This document shows positions 35,103 through 48,348 of a stretch of 64,000 nt of DNA, piece after piece. This DNA comes from Mesorhizobium atlanticum (lineage in GTDB: Bacteria > Pseudomonadota > Alphaproteobacteria > Rhizobiales > Rhizobiaceae): positions 742,689 through 806,688 of the forward strand of contig NZ_QMBQ01000003.1 in the NCBI RefSeq assembly GCF_003289965.1, in the 5' to 3' direction. Below the pieces are notes generated by a model. It searched no databases. It had not been told where the DNA came from and saw nothing but the letters and a program-made list of their open reading frames with translations. Position 1 is the stretch's first letter; every line of letters starts with the position of its first letter. The position numbers and the translations under genes were made by a program.

Positions 35103-36056
35103 CTATGCCACCTCCCGTGCCTCCGGCACAAGGGCAAGCGCCTGCGCGAAGTTGGCGCTCGTGAAGGACGGCACGGCCTCCGGGCTCTCGATGGCGAGCA
35201 TCGCCGCAGCGACGCCCTCGCGCAGCGCGGCGCGCAGCGGCAAGCCGCGCAGCAAGGCGGCGACCGTCGCGCCGGTCAGCGCATCGCCGGCGCCGGTCAC
35301 ATCGGCGACCCGGCGCGGCGCAGGCGGGTCGAGCTCGAAAACGCCGGTGTCGTCATAGCCCAGCGCCGGAGCGCTGCCGGCCGTAACCACGCCGGCCTGT
35401 AGGCCGACGTGCCTGAGCGCGTCGACAAGGGTTTTCCCGGACATTTCGGCGCCGACCAGCGCGGCAGCTTCGCGGCGGTTCATGAAGAGCAGCGACAGCC
35501 TGTCGAGCAGCGGCGTCAGCCGAACGACCTTGGCCGGCGAAACGGCGATGGCGAAGACCGGCCGGCCGCCGGCAAGCGCAACCAGGCGTTCCAGCGCCGA
35601 TGTCGGTAGGTTGGCGTCGCACAGGATGGCGTCGGCGGCGGCGATCGCCTCGCGCACCTTGGAACGCCTGATCTGCTTGGGAAAGGCGAGGTCGTAGAGC
35701 GCCATGTCGGCCAGCCCGACGATCAATTCGCCCTCGGCGTCGATCAGTGCCGTGTAGCTCGGCGTGGTGCGGTCGAGGAACACCACCGAGAGGTCCGTTA
35801 TCCCGGCGTTGTCGATCGCCGAGGCGACCGTGTCCGCCGCCGCGTCGCCGCCGCGCACCGAGATCAGCGAGGCCGACACGCCGCGCTTCACCACGCTGCG
35901 CAGCGCGTTGAAAACCACGCCGCCGACATCTTCGCGCATCATGCCGGGGTTGGAGGCGGCCGGCACATAGGTGCCCGAGACCTGGCCGCGCCGGTCGATA
36001 TGGGCGCCGCCCAAAGCCAGGATCGTTGGGGCCAGGATAGTTGGGGATGTCGGCAT
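35103..36056 (-). CDS. psuK: PfkB family kinase, probable pseudouridine kinase
   Basis: A 317-residue PfkB kinase. The N-terminal LGGAHIDRRG and NPGMMREDVGGVVFN segments and C-terminal DVTGAGDALTGATVAALL with the catalytic aspartate are typical. Adjacency to psuG on the same strand defines the substrate as pseudouridine, which it would phosphorylate at C5'. ATG 36056 was preferred to an earlier start that would add 44 residues without family resemblance. No pseudouridine importer is next to it. Confidence 0.9.
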   Translation of the reverse strand: MPTSPTILAPTILALGGAHIDRRGQVSGTYVPAASNPGMMREDVGGVVFNALRSVVKRGVSASLISVRGGDAAADTVASAIDNAGITDLSVVFLDRTTPSYTALIDAEGELIVGLADMALYDLAFPKQIRRSKVREAIAAADAILCDANLPTSALERLVALAGGRPVFAIAVSPAKVVRLTPLLDRLSLLFMNRREAAALVGAEMSGKTLVDALRHVGLQAGVVTAGSAPALGYDDTGVFELDPPAPRRVADVTGAGDALTGATVAALLRGLPLRAALREGVAAAMLAIESPEAVPSFTSANFAQALALVPEAREVA

Positions 36057-36254
36057 TTCGGATCGGTGACTTTCATTGATCGTGCGGCTGCGCACACTAG
36101 GTTTCCTCAGGTCACCCTGCAATCGGTGGGGCGATTCGGGATGGCCGGACATCGAAATCTCTTCTGGACCAGTGGTTGTGCTCCGCACTAGCCTTGGTGA
36201 GACAAAAATAGAACAAATCCAGATATTGATTGTTTTTCAGATATTTGTTGCCCC

Positions 36255-36280
36255 TTGCCAAATGAGAACAAAAAAGGTAC
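36255..36280. promoter_or_regulatory. LexA/SOS operator region of recA
   Basis: Two overlapping patterns known from rhizobial recA promoters are present: TTG-N11-CAA at 36255-36271 and GAAC-N7-GTAC at 36266-36280, one base off the alphaproteobacterial GAAC-N7-GAAC consensus. They lie about 60 bases before the recA ATG in an AT-rich stretch. The rest of 36057-36254 holds no gene. Confidence 0.65.
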
Positions 36281-36338
36281 AAAACAGCAGGGATCACGGA
36301 TTGTCCGGCCTTCATTGACGACCAAGGGGTGATGTATC

Positions 36339-37436
<1,098 letters not shown>

Positions 37437-37576
37437 GGCTGGTCCAGGAAGATCGCGCAGCGGCTTCCTGTTCGGGAGTGAGCGCAAGCAATTCGTCGGC
37501 TTAGCCGGAGTTCAGCCACAATCCTGGTCTATTTGGTTGTGCTTATGTAATCGAGTTCTTGAGTACTGCGTACCCG

Positions 37577-37606
37577 AACCGCCGGCCTTCGCGCCGGCGG
37601 TTTTGC
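37577..37606 (+). terminator. Rho-independent terminator after recA
   Basis: AACCGCCGGC pairs with GCCGGCGGTT around CTTCGC and is followed by TTTTGCGTTT. It is the first strong stem after recA and separates it from alaS. Confidence 0.75.
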
Positions 37607-37691
37607 GTTTCGGGGTAGCGTCGAGTGGCTGGCGGATCGTTTAATTGGCCTAAAGCGCGTCGCGATCCTTCGGATTTCGCTCCATGGTTTT

Positions 37692-37740
37692 ACGCATGTC
37701 TTCATCCCGAAACCGGTTCCCACTTTCGGGAGACATGCTT
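37692..37740 (-). repeat. Dispersed hairpin element, arm type AAGCATGTCT
   Basis: On the minus strand: arm AAGCATGTCT, inner stem CCGAAA, loop GTGGGAACCGG, inner stem TTTCGG, bulge GATGA, arm AGACATGC. A second copy of this arm type is at 53351. It lies in the 423-bp gap 37437-37859 between recA and alaS, which otherwise holds the recA terminator and a further AT/GC-mixed palindromic patch (about 37650-37690) with no gene. Confidence 0.85.
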
Positions 37741-37859
37741 TAACTCCGTGTTTCTGGACAGGCTCAAGAGCTATCGCTAAAAGGCCCATCTATCTTCTGA
37801 AACACCAAGCCCATCAGCCGCCGGCAACGCCGGCGGTTCTCGCGAAAAGGTAGTACGCA

Positions 37860-40529
<2,670 letters not shown>

Positions 40530-40557
40530 GTCGGGCCGCCAGGTTATCGAAACGTCG

Positions 40558-40582
40558 GCGGGACAGTGCCCCTCTGTCCCGT
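40558..40582 (+). terminator. Hairpin after alaS
   Basis: GGGACAG and CTGTCCC pair around TGCCCCT, followed by GTCAGTTTATCTT. It reaches into the last codon of the convergent GST gene, so it may serve both strands. The T run is interrupted. Confidence 0.4.
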
Positions 40583-41208
40583 CAGTTTATCTTCTCGGTA
40601 AGTGCAAAGCTCGGACGAGCGGCGACACGAGAGTACCACTCTTCGATATCCGCAAAGCGCGCCAACAGGTCGCGCCCTTCCGCTGCCTTGAGGAAATAGG
40701 CGATAATCGGCGCCGCGTGCGGGTCGGCCAGCGTCAGCTGGTCGCCAAGCAGCCATGGGCCCTTTGCCTTCAGCGATGCCAAAACCTTCAGCACTGTCTC
40801 AGCCTGAGCAAGGCCGCCGGCGATCAGCGTCTCGTCCGGTGCCGCCTTCTCCAGCCGCTCTACCGCCACGTCCCAGACCATGGCGCGATAGCCATAGGCG
40901 TCGAGCATGGCGATGATCTGGCTCATTTTGGCGCGGCCGCGGGCGTCGGTCGGCTGCAGGGCCGGACCGTCGAAGGCTTCGTCGACATAGCGCGCGATGG
41001 CGCTTGTCTCGAACAGGCGAAAGCCGTCATGCTCGAGGGCCGGGATGCGGGCGAACGGTTGAAGCTCCAGATACCAAGCCGGTATGCCCTCGGCGGCGAA
41101 GATATCGAGCGGCACGAGTTCGTAGCCGACGCCCTTCTCCTCCAGCGTCATCCGCGCGATGCGCACATAGACGCTGTAGTCGGCACCGTAGAGAGTCGGC
41201 TTGGCCAT
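40582..41208 (-). CDS. Glutathione S-transferase family protein
   Basis: A 208-residue cytoplasmic protein with an N-terminal thioredoxin fold (TLYGADYSVYVRIARM, then RIPALEHDGFRLFETSAIARY with the glutathione gamma-Glu contact E-T/S) and a C-terminal helical domain. No cysteine lies at the usual beta-class site, so the catalytic residue may be Tyr or Ser near the N-terminus. Substrate is unknown. It is convergent with alaS and lies downstream of icd's terminator on the same strand, so it probably has its own promoter. Confidence 0.87.
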   Translation of the reverse strand: MAKPTLYGADYSVYVRIARMTLEEKGVGYELVPLDIFAAEGIPAWYLELQPFARIPALEHDGFRLFETSAIARYVDEAFDGPALQPTDARGRAKMSQIIAMLDAYGYRAMVWDVAVERLEKAAPDETLIAGGLAQAETVLKVLASLKAKGPWLLGDQLTLADPHAAPIIAYFLKAAEGRDLLARFADIEEWYSRVAARPSFALTEKIN

Positions 41209-41231
41209 CGCTTCGCTCTTTTGCTTACCCA

Positions 41232-41262
41232 GAAAAAACGAAGGCTCCTTTCGGAGCCTTCG
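41232..41262 (-). terminator. Rho-independent terminator of icd
   Basis: CGAAGGCTCC at 41239-41248 pairs perfectly with 41253-41262 around four bases; on the minus strand it is followed by GTTTTTTCT. It lies 20 bases after the icd stop. Confidence 0.85.
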
Positions 41263-41281
41263 ACATTACCGGGATTAGATT

Positions 41282-42493
41282 TTACCCCATGGCCTTCTGC
41301 AGATTTTCGTCGATCTTGTCGAGGAAGCCGGTGGTCGAGAGCCAGGGCTGGTCGGGGCCGATCAGCAGCGACAGGTCCTTGGTCATGAAGCCTGACTCGA
41401 CGGTCTGGATGCAGACCTTCTCCAGCGTCTCGGCGAAGCGCTTCAGCTCGGCATTGTCGTCGAGCTTGGCGCGGTGGGCGAGGCCGCGCGTCCAGGCGAA
41501 GATCGAGGCGATCGAATTGGTCGAGGTTTCCTCGCCCTTCTGGTGCTGGCGATAGTGGCGGGTCACGGTGCCGTGCGCGGCTTCCGCTTCCACCGTCTTG
41601 CCGTCCGGCGTCATCAGCACCGAGGTCATCAGGCCGAGCGAGCCGAAGCCCTGCGCCACCGTGTCGGACTGCACGTCGCCGTCATAGTTCTTGCAGGCCC
41701 AGACGTAACCGCCCGACCATTTCAGGCTGGAGGCGACCATGTCGTCGATCAGGCGGTGCTCGTACCAGAGTTTGCGCGCCTTGAACTCGGCCTCGAACTC
41801 CTTCTCGTAGACCTCCTGGAAGATGTCCTTGAAGCGGCCGTCATAGGCCTTGAGGATGGTGTTCTTAGTCGACAGATAGACCGGGAAATTCCGCAGCAGG
41901 CCATAGTTCAGCGAGGCGCGGGCGAACTCGCGGATCGACTCGTCGAGATTGTACATGGCCATGGCCACGCCGGCGCCCGGCGCGTCATAGACCTCGTGCT
42001 CGATCACCTGGCCGTCCTCGCCGACGAACTTGATCGTCAGCTTGCCCTTGCCGGGGAAGCGGAAGTCGGTGGCGCGATACTGGTCGCCGAAGGCATGGCG
42101 GCCGACGACGATCGGCTTGGTCCAGCCCGGCACCAGCCGCGGCACGTTCTTCATGATGATGGGCTCGCGGAAGATTGTGCCCCCGAGGATGTTGCGGATG
42201 GTGCCGTTGGGCGACTTCCACATCTTCTTCAGCTTGAACTCCTCGACGCGCGCCTCGTCCGGGGTGATGGTCGCGCATTTCACGCCGACGCCCCATTTCT
42301 TGATGGCGTTGGCGGAGTCGATCGTCACCTGGTCGTTGGTGGCGTCGCGGTGCTCGATGCCGAGATCGTAATATTCAAGCTTCAGGTCGAGATAGGGGTG
42401 AATCAGCTTGTCCTTGATGAACTGCCAGATGATGCGGGTCATCTCGTCGCCGTCGAGCTCGACGACCGGGTTCGCCACCTTGATCTTCGCCAT
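41282..42493 (-). CDS. icd: NADP-dependent isocitrate dehydrogenase
   Basis: A 403-residue TCA-cycle enzyme of the eukaryotic-type homodimeric NADP-IDH subfamily: [17 protein letters not shown] at the N-terminus, [18 protein letters not shown] with the substrate-binding serine and arginine, and [30 protein letters not shown] near the C-terminus with NADP contacts. ATG 42493 has GAGG upstream; a longer frame would add 44 unrelated residues. It is divergent from trmJ across 209 bases. Confidence 0.98.
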   Translation of the reverse strand: MAKIKVANPVVELDGDEMTRIIWQFIKDKLIHPYLDLKLEYYDLGIEHRDATNDQVTIDSANAIKKWGVGVKCATITPDEARVEEFKLKKMWKSPNGTIRNILGGTIFREPIIMKNVPRLVPGWTKPIVVGRHAFGDQYRATDFRFPGKGKLTIKFVGEDGQVIEHEVYDAPGAGVAMAMYNLDESIREFARASLNYGLLRNFPVYLSTKNTILKAYDGRFKDIFQEVYEKEFEAEFKARKLWYEHRLIDDMVASSLKWSGGYVWACKNYDGDVQSDTVAQGFGSLGLMTSVLMTPDGKTVEAEAAHGTVTRHYRQHQKGEETSTNSIASIFAWTRGLAHRAKLDDNAELKRFAETLEKVCIQTVESGFMTKDLSLLIGPDQPWLSTTGFLDKIDENLQKAMG

Positions 42494-42702
42494 GGAAAGA
42501 GTGCCTCGTTGCTGGGGAACTGAACGGCCTTGCCCGCATGGTTTCGGCCGGGGATGGGGGGAGCGTATACCAAAGGCTTTTTCAGCGCGCAAACCACGAT
42601 CCGCGCCGGGATGGACGGGTGCCACTGTTGTGAATGCTTCATTTTCCGGTCCGGATGTGGCAGGGGACGCCGAAACGCCGCAAACCCCGGTTACCCGCAG
42701 CC

Positions 42703-43551
42703 ATGCCAGCCATCGAAAATACCGCCAAGACCGCTTCCGCCGGACCGGCGATCATCCTGGTCGAACCGCAACTCGGCGAGAATATCGGCATGGTTGCGAG
42801 GGCGATGGCGAATTTCGGCCTGTCCGAGCTCAGGCTCGTCAATCCGCGCGACGGCTGGCCGAGCGAGAAGGCGCGCGCGGCAGCCAGCCGCGCTGATCAT
42901 GTCATTGACGCCACCCGGGTCTTCGACGATCTGGCGTCGGCCGTCGCCGATCTCAACTTCGTCTTTGCCACGACGGCGCGCGAGCGCGACGGCTTCAAGC
43001 CGGTGCGCGGGCCGGTGGAAGCGGGCAGGGCGCTCAGGGCGCGCGCCCTGGCGGGCGAGCGCACCGGCATCCTGTTCGGCCGCGAGCGCTTCGGCCTCTA
43101 TAATGACGAGGTCGGGCTCGCCGACGAGATCGTCACCTTTCCGGTCGATCCCAGTTTCTCCTCGCTCAACATCGCGCAGGCGGTGCTTTTGATGTCCTAT
43201 GAGTGGATGAAGTCCGGTCTTGCCGACGAAACCCAGACCAACTTCTCCGGACCGGAGCTGGCGCCGGCGACCAAGGAGCAGCTGCACAGCCTGTTCGCCT
43301 ATCTGGAGAACGCGCTGGAAGCACGAGGCTACTTCCGCCCGGAAGAGAAGAAGCCGAAGATGGTCGACAATCTGCGCGCCGTGCTGACGCGCGCGGGTTT
43401 TGCCGAGCCCGAGCTCAAGGTGCTGCGCGGCATCATCTCGTCGCTGGACAGGTTCTCGCCGGCCATGCCACGCGGCGACGGCTCGCCGGGAGACGATCCG
43501 AGACGGTTGCCGGCGGGTGCGCGCAGTCGTGCCAAAGACGAAGAAAGTTAA
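42703..43551 (+). CDS. trmJ: tRNA (cytidine/uridine-2'-O) methyltransferase TrmJ
   Basis: A 282-residue SPOUT methyltransferase that uses S-adenosylmethionine to methylate the ribose of tRNA position 32. The family N-terminus [19 protein letters not shown], the LVNPRDGWP block and the knot motifs [11 protein letters not shown] and [16 protein letters not shown] are present. ATG 42703 is preferred because it sits before the first conserved block. The C-terminal extension (about 200-282) is helical and typical of TrmJ. Confidence 0.93.
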   Translation: MPAIENTAKTASAGPAIILVEPQLGENIGMVARAMANFGLSELRLVNPRDGWPSEKARAAASRADHVIDATRVFDDLASAVADLNFVFATTARERDGFKPVRGPVEAGRALRARALAGERTGILFGRERFGLYNDEVGLADEIVTFPVDPSFSSLNIAQAVLLMSYEWMKSGLADETQTNFSGPELAPATKEQLHSLFAYLENALEARGYFRPEEKKPKMVDNLRAVLTRAGFAEPELKVLRGIISSLDRFSPAMPRGDGSPGDDPRRLPAGARSRAKDEES

Positions 43552-43578
43552 AATCGATAAGCTGTGAGCATTTGAAGT

Positions 43579-43597
43579 AACCGAATTTTATTCGGTT
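43579..43597 (+). terminator. Short hairpin after trmJ
   Basis: AACCGAAT pairs with ATTCGGTT around TTT, 27 bases after the trmJ stop. No T run follows, so termination would be weak or factor-assisted. Confidence 0.4.
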
Positions 43598-43633
43598 GTG
43601 CCTCATCCTTGCTGCAATAGTGGGGGGTGGCAT

Positions 43634-44239
43634 ATGTTTGCGTCCAATATTGGTCGACTGCGCTTTTTCCTTTACTCTCTCGGTCTCGCCGTCGCCGAAA
43701 CCGTGGTGATCGTTGTCTGCATTGTCAGCACAATCGGTTTCGAAGGACTGATCAATTCGGGACCTGCGCCGGCGCGTCAGGGCATGGCAGGCGCAGTCCT
43801 GATCGCCTCGCTTATCTTTGTCGCCTTGCGCGGCAACATCGCCTCGCGCCGCGTCCGCGACGCCAACGGGCGCCGCTGGATCCTGTGGGCCTACATCGCC
43901 CTTTCGGCCGTCTACGCCCTTCTCCAGGCAGGCGTGCTGCTGGTCGTCAAATTCGGAGATCCCGATAGCATTCCGGGCGGGCTGAACCTGCTTGGACTTT
44001 CGATATTCGGCCTCTGGTGCACGATCCTGTGGGCGAAGCCCGTCGCGGGAAGCAACATCGACGAGTTGACGGATGTTTTCGACTTCGACGGTCCGCTGCC
44101 GGCACCAGCTCGCACTGCGCGCACCGCTGCGCCGGCCGCTCCACGCGCCGCGGCTGCCGCTGCAACTCCCCGCGTTCCGCCCGCGCCGCAGCCCTTCGGC
44201 AGGCCGCGCCCCGCCGGCTTCGGCAAGCGCGGCATATGA
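43634..44239 (+). CDS. DUF805-like inner-membrane protein with Pro/Ala-rich tail
   Basis: A 201-residue protein with four predicted membrane segments in its first 140 residues, starting with NIGRLRFFLYSLGLA, the usual opening of DUF805-like proteins. The last 60 residues are an unusual low-complexity tail of Ala, Pro and Arg ending in GFGKRGI, likely cytoplasmic and possibly nucleic-acid or lipid-headgroup contacting. Function is unknown. GGGGGG lies just before the start. Confidence 0.72.
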   Translation: MFASNIGRLRFFLYSLGLAVAETVVIVVCIVSTIGFEGLINSGPAPARQGMAGAVLIASLIFVALRGNIASRRVRDANGRRWILWAYIALSAVYALLQAGVLLVVKFGDPDSIPGGLNLLGLSIFGLWCTILWAKPVAGSNIDELTDVFDFDGPLPAPARTARTAAPAAPRAAAAAATPRVPPAPQPFGRPRPAGFGKRGI

Positions 44240-44357
44240 GCGAGCCTACGAGACAGCTGCGCAAAAGCTGCTCGCATTCGCCTCTTCAATACCAAGATCA
44301 TTCGCGATAGAAGCGCCTGCGGTCCAATCACGGACCTGCCGCCTCTCTTTGTTTGAC

Positions 44358-44402
44358 GCAATTCCGGACGGAAAACCGTTTCACATTTTTCCCTGGAATT
44401 GC
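44358..44402 (-). repeat. Dispersed hairpin element, arm type GCAATTCC
   Basis: Minus strand: arm GCAATTCC, inner stem GGAAAA, loop about TGTGAAACGG, inner stem TTTTCC, bulge GTCC, arm GGAATTGC. Two extra bases are inserted in the 5' side. It ends 11 bases before the murI start. Confidence 0.85.
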
Positions 44403-44413
44403 TCTATGACCGG

Positions 44414-45220
44414 ATGACAATGAGCGATCGATCAAGCCAGCGCCCGATCCTGATGTTCGATTCCGGCGTCGGCGGGCTGACGGTGCTGCGCGAGGCGCGT
44501 GTGCTGATGCCCGACCGCCGCTTCGTCTATGTCGCCGACGACGCGGCTTTTCCTTATGGCGCCTGGGAAGAGCCGGCTCTCAAGGAACACATCCTTACGC
44601 TGTTCGGCAAATTGCTCGACCGGCTGCAGCCGGCGATTTCGGTCATTGCCTGCAACACAGCCTCGACCCTAGTGATCGATGCGCTGCGCGACAAATTCCC
44701 TGGCCACCCATTCGTGGGCACGGTGCCGGCGATCAAGCCCGCAGCCGAACGCACCCGCTCCGGCCTGGTGTCGGTGCTGGCGACGCCCGGTACGGTGAAG
44801 CGCCAATACACGCGCGACCTGATCAGCAAATGGGCGCAGAAATGCCATGTGCGCCTGGTCGGCAGCGACCGGCTGGCAGGGCTCGCCGAGATCTATATGC
44901 GCCAGGGTTTCGTCGATGAGGAAGCGGTGCGCGCCGAGATCGCGCCCTGTTTCCTCGAACGCGAGGGAAATCGCACCGACATCGTCGTGCTCGCCTGCAC
45001 GCACTATCCGTTTCTGGTCAACCGCATGCGCAAGACGGCGCCCTGGCCGGTCGACTGGATCGATCCGGCCGAGGCGATCGCGCGGCGCGCGATGTCGCTG
45101 CTCGAGCCGGTCGGGGAAACATCCAGCGAGAGCGAGCCCGATCTTGCCGTCTTCACTTCCGGCAAGGTGGATTTCGCAACGAGGCGACTGATCCAGGGGT
45201 TTGGATTGTCCGCGCGTTAG
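44414..45220 (+). CDS. murI: Glutamate racemase
   Basis: A 268-residue cytoplasmic racemase that makes D-glutamate for peptidoglycan. The two catalytic cysteines are C80 in IACNTAS and C195 in LACTHYPFL, with the substrate loop [11 protein letters not shown] near the start. Starts at 44414 or 44420 are both possible. The gene begins right after a hairpin element, which could fold at the 5' end of its message. Its stop interlocks with that of the convergent RNB gene. Confidence 0.95.
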   Translation: MTMSDRSSQRPILMFDSGVGGLTVLREARVLMPDRRFVYVADDAAFPYGAWEEPALKEHILTLFGKLLDRLQPAISVIACNTASTLVIDALRDKFPGHPFVGTVPAIKPAAERTRSGLVSVLATPGTVKRQYTRDLISKWAQKCHVRLVGSDRLAGLAEIYMRQGFVDEEAVRAEIAPCFLEREGNRTDIVVLACTHYPFLVNRMRKTAPWPVDWIDPAEAIARRAMSLLEPVGETSSESEPDLAVFTSGKVDFATRRLIQGFGLSAR

Positions 45221-46602
45221 ACGGCAGTCTCGAAGACGATGCTGCGCTGATCCGGGTCGGCCGTGACCAGCTTGAGCGTGAGACTATCGCCCTGCCTGAG
45301 CCCGGAGGCCTTGACGTTGGCAACGACAGGCATGTCGGCAAGCTGCGCGCGCACGCCATGATCAACGAAGTCGGTGACGACGGCCCTGAATGTCTCACCC
45401 TCGTGTCCCTGGAGCATGACCGCCTCGGCAAGGTCGATGGCCGCATGGTTGATCTGCGAGGCTCGGGCATCGCCGCGCCCCATCACCTTCGGCAACCGAG
45501 CGAATGCTTCGGTGACGGCCTGCGGCACGGGCTGGCCGTTGGCGATTGCCAGCGCGCAGCGCACGACATAGCGGTCTGCCAGCCGCCTGAGTGGCGCGGT
45601 GGCATGCGCATAGGTCGCTGCCATCGCCTCATGCCAGGGGACGACGCCCTCCTGATAAGGCTGGTAGGACGCGCCATTGCCCGCGCGGCGGATTTCCAGC
45701 ATCAGCGCCGCCTGTTTCGGATCGGCCGGATCAAGCGTGCGCTGATAATCGCGCAGGCTGGTGGAGTCCGGCCAGGACAGGCCGAGCGCCTGCGCCGCGT
45801 TGCGCAGCCGTTGCACCTTGGCAGCATCCGGCCCCGACATCACGCGGAACAGTCCGGTCTTATGCGCCAGCATGGCATCGGCGATCGCCATATTGGCGGC
45901 CAGCGAAAGCGCTGCATTGTCCTGCTCGGATTGCAGCAGCGGTCGGAACGAAAGCCGGAACGTGCCGTCGGCCAGTTCTTCCACCTCCTGTTCCGGCGGA
46001 TCGACTCGCGAAGCGCCGCGGCGTTCTTCGTTTGCCGCCATGCGCCGGGCCAGTTCGGCGAAGCCGGCCGGAACGTCGGTGGCCTGCACGCTGTCATAGG
46101 CGAGCTTGGCGCGGCTTTGGATGATGGCGCGCTCCGCGCCGTCCAGCTTCACCGCACCGTCCCCGGCAACCCGGATCGTGAAGATGACCGCAGGGCGCGG
46201 TCCATCGGGCAACAGGCTCGCCGCAGCCTCGGCGAGCACCGGCGGGTAGAGCCCGGCCTTGCCGTCCGGCAAATAAAGCGTCTCCCCCCGGTTCCAGGCT
46301 TCGAGATCGATCGCGTCGCCGTCCTCGACGAACCAGGCCACGTCGGCGATGGCATAATGCAAGAGGAGGTCGCTGCCGCTCGCCTCAATGGAGAAGGCTT
46401 GGTCGAGATCGGTCGAACTCGCCGGATCGAGCGTGACGAAGGGGATTGCGGTGCGGTCGGCATGCTGACTGGGCACATGCCTGGCCGCCTCCTGCGCTGC
46501 CGCCGTTACCTCCGGCGGAAATCCATCCGACACGTGGAATTCGGTGCGGATTTTCACGAGGCCGGCGGAGAGTGCCTGTGACGGATCGGTCAGCGATTTC
46601 AT
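45217..46602 (-). CDS. RNB-domain ribonuclease (RNase II/R-like, short form)
   Basis: A 461-residue 3'-5' exoribonuclease-like protein. The RNB active-site motif [14 protein letters not shown] at 57-70 holds the aspartates D59, D65 and D67, and the conserved [11 protein letters not shown] and [16 protein letters not shown] blocks follow. The N-terminal cold-shock domains of RNase R/II are missing and only a short C-terminal S1-like region (about 400-461) remains, as in a compact alphaproteobacterial subgroup. Its stop overlaps murI by four bases (TTAG). Confidence 0.9.
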   Translation of the reverse strand: MKSLTDPSQALSAGLVKIRTEFHVSDGFPPEVTAAAQEAARHVPSQHADRTAIPFVTLDPASSTDLDQAFSIEASGSDLLLHYAIADVAWFVEDGDAIDLEAWNRGETLYLPDGKAGLYPPVLAEAAASLLPDGPRPAVIFTIRVAGDGAVKLDGAERAIIQSRAKLAYDSVQATDVPAGFAELARRMAANEERRGASRVDPPEQEVEELADGTFRLSFRPLLQSEQDNAALSLAANMAIADAMLAHKTGLFRVMSGPDAAKVQRLRNAAQALGLSWPDSTSLRDYQRTLDPADPKQAALMLEIRRAGNGASYQPYQEGVVPWHEAMAATYAHATAPLRRLADRYVVRCALAIANGQPVPQAVTEAFARLPKVMGRGDARASQINHAAIDLAEAVMLQGHEGETFRAVVTDFVDHGVRAQLADMPVVANVKASGLRQGDSLTLKLVTADPDQRSIVFETAV

Positions 46603-46727
46603 GCCGTCGTCCTACACCGGGGTTCCGGACCCGGGAAGCCCGCCAACGAAGATCAGGCTTCCGGGGATTGAGCTGCCGACGCTGGAACTGCCGCCGAAGC
46701 GCGGCGTTTCTACTCTATCTGATTGAC

Positions 46728-46770
46728 GCAATTCCTGACGGAAACCGTTTCACACTTTTCCTGGAATTGC
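46728..46770 (-). repeat. Dispersed hairpin element, arm type GCAATTCC
   Basis: Minus strand: arm GCAATTCC, inner stem GGAAAA (five bases pair), loop GTGTGAAACGG, inner stem TTTCC, bulge GTCA, arm GGAATTGC, with fully matched outer arms. It lies 23 bases before the DUF3008 start, in the divergent region with the RNB gene. Confidence 0.86.
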
Positions 46771-46793
46771 TCTCCAGCAAAGGAGAAACGACC

Positions 46794-46976
46794 ATGCCCG
46801 CCAAATCGCAAGCCCAGCAAAAGGCCGCCGGCGCGGCGCTTTCGGCTAAGCGCGGCGAGACCAAGAAAAGCGAGCTCAAGGGTGCTTCGCGTGAAATGTA
46901 TGAATCGATGAGCGAGAAGCAGCTCGAGGAATTCGCGGAGACCAAACGCAAGGGCCTGCCCAGCAAGAAGTCATAG
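46794..46976 (+). CDS. DUF3008 family small protein
   Basis: A 60-residue, lysine-rich cytoplasmic protein (SQAQQKAAGAALSAKRG, KGASREMYESMSEKQLEEFA, KRKGLPSKKS). The pattern matches the short DUF3008 family found in Rhizobiales, of unknown function and possibly linked to stress. AGGAGA lies eight bases before the ATG. The hairpin element directly upstream would be in or near its 5' leader. Confidence 0.82.
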   Translation: MPAKSQAQQKAAGAALSAKRGETKKSELKGASREMYESMSEKQLEEFAETKRKGLPSKKS

Positions 46977-47046
46977 ACCGCGAAGCCGAAATGAAAGGCC
47001 CGCGGCGTTGGCCGCGGGCCTGCGTCGATCCCCGCTGCGCAATAGG

Positions 47047-47250
47047 TTAGTAGCGCCACCAGCAGTATTTCGTCTTGTAGCGGATGACATGGCGGTGGCC
47101 GTGGCGCCAGACGACTCTCTTCTTCACTACGACGCGGCAGACCTGCTTGTGGCCATGCCAATGCCTGGCCATGGCCGGTTCAGGGGTCATGACCGCCATC
47201 GACCCGGCCAAGACGGCGGCTCCGGTCAGGGTTAGGAAGAATTTCTTCAT
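47047..47250 (-). CDS. Small secreted basic protein
   Basis: A 67-residue protein: signal peptide to about residue 28 (MKKFFLTLTGAAVLAGSM, EPAMA before RHW), then a 40-residue mature part rich in His, Lys, Arg and aromatic residues with two cysteines (QVCRVVVKKR, TKYCWWRY). These could form one disulfide. Family unknown. GAGGAG lies upstream of ATG 47250. It converges with the DUF3008 gene 70 bases away. Confidence 0.65.
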   Translation of the reverse strand: MKKFFLTLTGAAVLAGSMAVMTPEPAMARHWHGHKQVCRVVVKKRVVWRHGHRHVIRYKTKYCWWRY

Positions 47251-47421
47251 GGGAATTCGCACTCCTCTGCTCCAGTCCCTTCATCATGTGCAGGGCGTTT
47301 GCGTCCGCAGACGCAGCATCCGCCCTCCGGGTGCCGCCGGCGGCAACTTTTCCGCCACGTTCAGCGCCGCATGCAACGCAGGAATGGTATAGGCTTGCCC
47401 CTGGCGTCGCCAGCCACAAGC

Positions 47422-47448
47422 TTGACAGCGGTCAAATCTGTGTTTAAC
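47422..47448 (+). promoter_or_regulatory. Candidate promoter of rpsD
   Basis: TTGACA at 47422-47427 and TTTAAC at 47443-47448 with a 15-base spacer (or TTAACA with 16). It lies about 200 bases before rpsD in the 374-bp gap 47251-47624, which otherwise shows a GGGTTTTCC/GGGAAACCC imperfect stem near 47500-47530 that might be an S4 autoregulatory leader, and no gene. Confidence 0.4.
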
Positions 47449-47624
47449 AGGCCCACCAACACCGGGTGGCGACGCTCGGTGGTTTCTTTTGACGTGTCCC
47501 GTGGGTTTTCCGTCGCTTTGCGTGGGAAACCCTGTCAGGTCTCGAAAACGGAGGCCAGAGGAGGGCGCGTTTCCTTCGCCCGGAGCCATGGGGTTCCGGG
47601 TATATTGTTTTGAAAGGGAATGCG

Positions 47625-48242
47625 ATGAGCAAGCGCGAATCCGCGAAATACAAGATCGACCGCCGTCTCGGCGAAAACATCTGGGGCCGCCCGAAGTCCC
47701 CGGTCAACAAGCGTGAATACGGCCCCGGCCAGCACGGCCAGCGCCGCAAGGGCAAGCTTTCCGACTTCGGCCTGCAGCTGCGCGCCAAGCAGAAGCTGAA
47801 GGGTCACTATGGCGACGTTTCGGAAAAGCAGTTCCGCAAGGTCTACGAAGAGGCCAACCGCCGCAAGGGCGATACCTCCGAAAACCTGATCGGCCTGCTG
47901 GAGTCGCGCCTCGACGCGATCGTCTATCGCGCCAAGTTCGTGCCGACCATCTTCGCCGCCCGTCAGTTCGTCAACCACGGCCATGTCAACGTGAACGGCA
48001 AGCGCACCAACATCGGCTCGTATCGCTGCAAGCCGGGCGACGTGATCGAGGTGCGCGAGAAGTCGAAGCAGCTCGTGATCGTGCTGGAGTCGGTCGCTCT
48101 CGCCGAGCGCGACGTGCCGGACTACATCGAAGCCGACCACAACAAGATGACCGCGACTTTCGCGCGCGTTCCGGGCCTGTCGGACGTTCCGTTCGCCGTG
48201 CAGATGGAACCGAACCTGGTCGTCGAATTCTACTCGCGCTGA
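47625..48242 (+). CDS. rpsD: 30S ribosomal protein S4
   Basis: A 205-residue primary rRNA-binding protein of the small subunit. Typical segments are [40 protein letters not shown] and the S4 domain [30 protein letters not shown] split over residues 90-125. It stands alone, away from the large ribosomal clusters, as is usual in alphaproteobacteria. AAAGGGAA precedes the ATG and a strong terminator follows. Confidence 0.98.
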   Translation: MSKRESAKYKIDRRLGENIWGRPKSPVNKREYGPGQHGQRRKGKLSDFGLQLRAKQKLKGHYGDVSEKQFRKVYEEANRRKGDTSENLIGLLESRLDAIVYRAKFVPTIFAARQFVNHGHVNVNGKRTNIGSYRCKPGDVIEVREKSKQLVIVLESVALAERDVPDYIEADHNKMTATFARVPGLSDVPFAVQMEPNLVVEFYSR

Positions 48243-48267
48243 TCGAACTTAATCAGCCGCAACATCC

Positions 48268-48296
48268 AAGGCCGCCCTCGAGGCGGCCTTTTCTTT
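48268..48296 (+). terminator. Rho-independent terminator of rpsD
   Basis: AAGGCCGCC (48268-48276) pairs with GGCGGCCTT (48282-48290) around CTCGA, followed by TTCTTTG. Confidence 0.9.
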
Positions 48297-48348
48297 GTTC
48301 GCTATGTCCGGTAAGCCGTGCGCCAACAGGACCGTGGGCACCAGCGCC

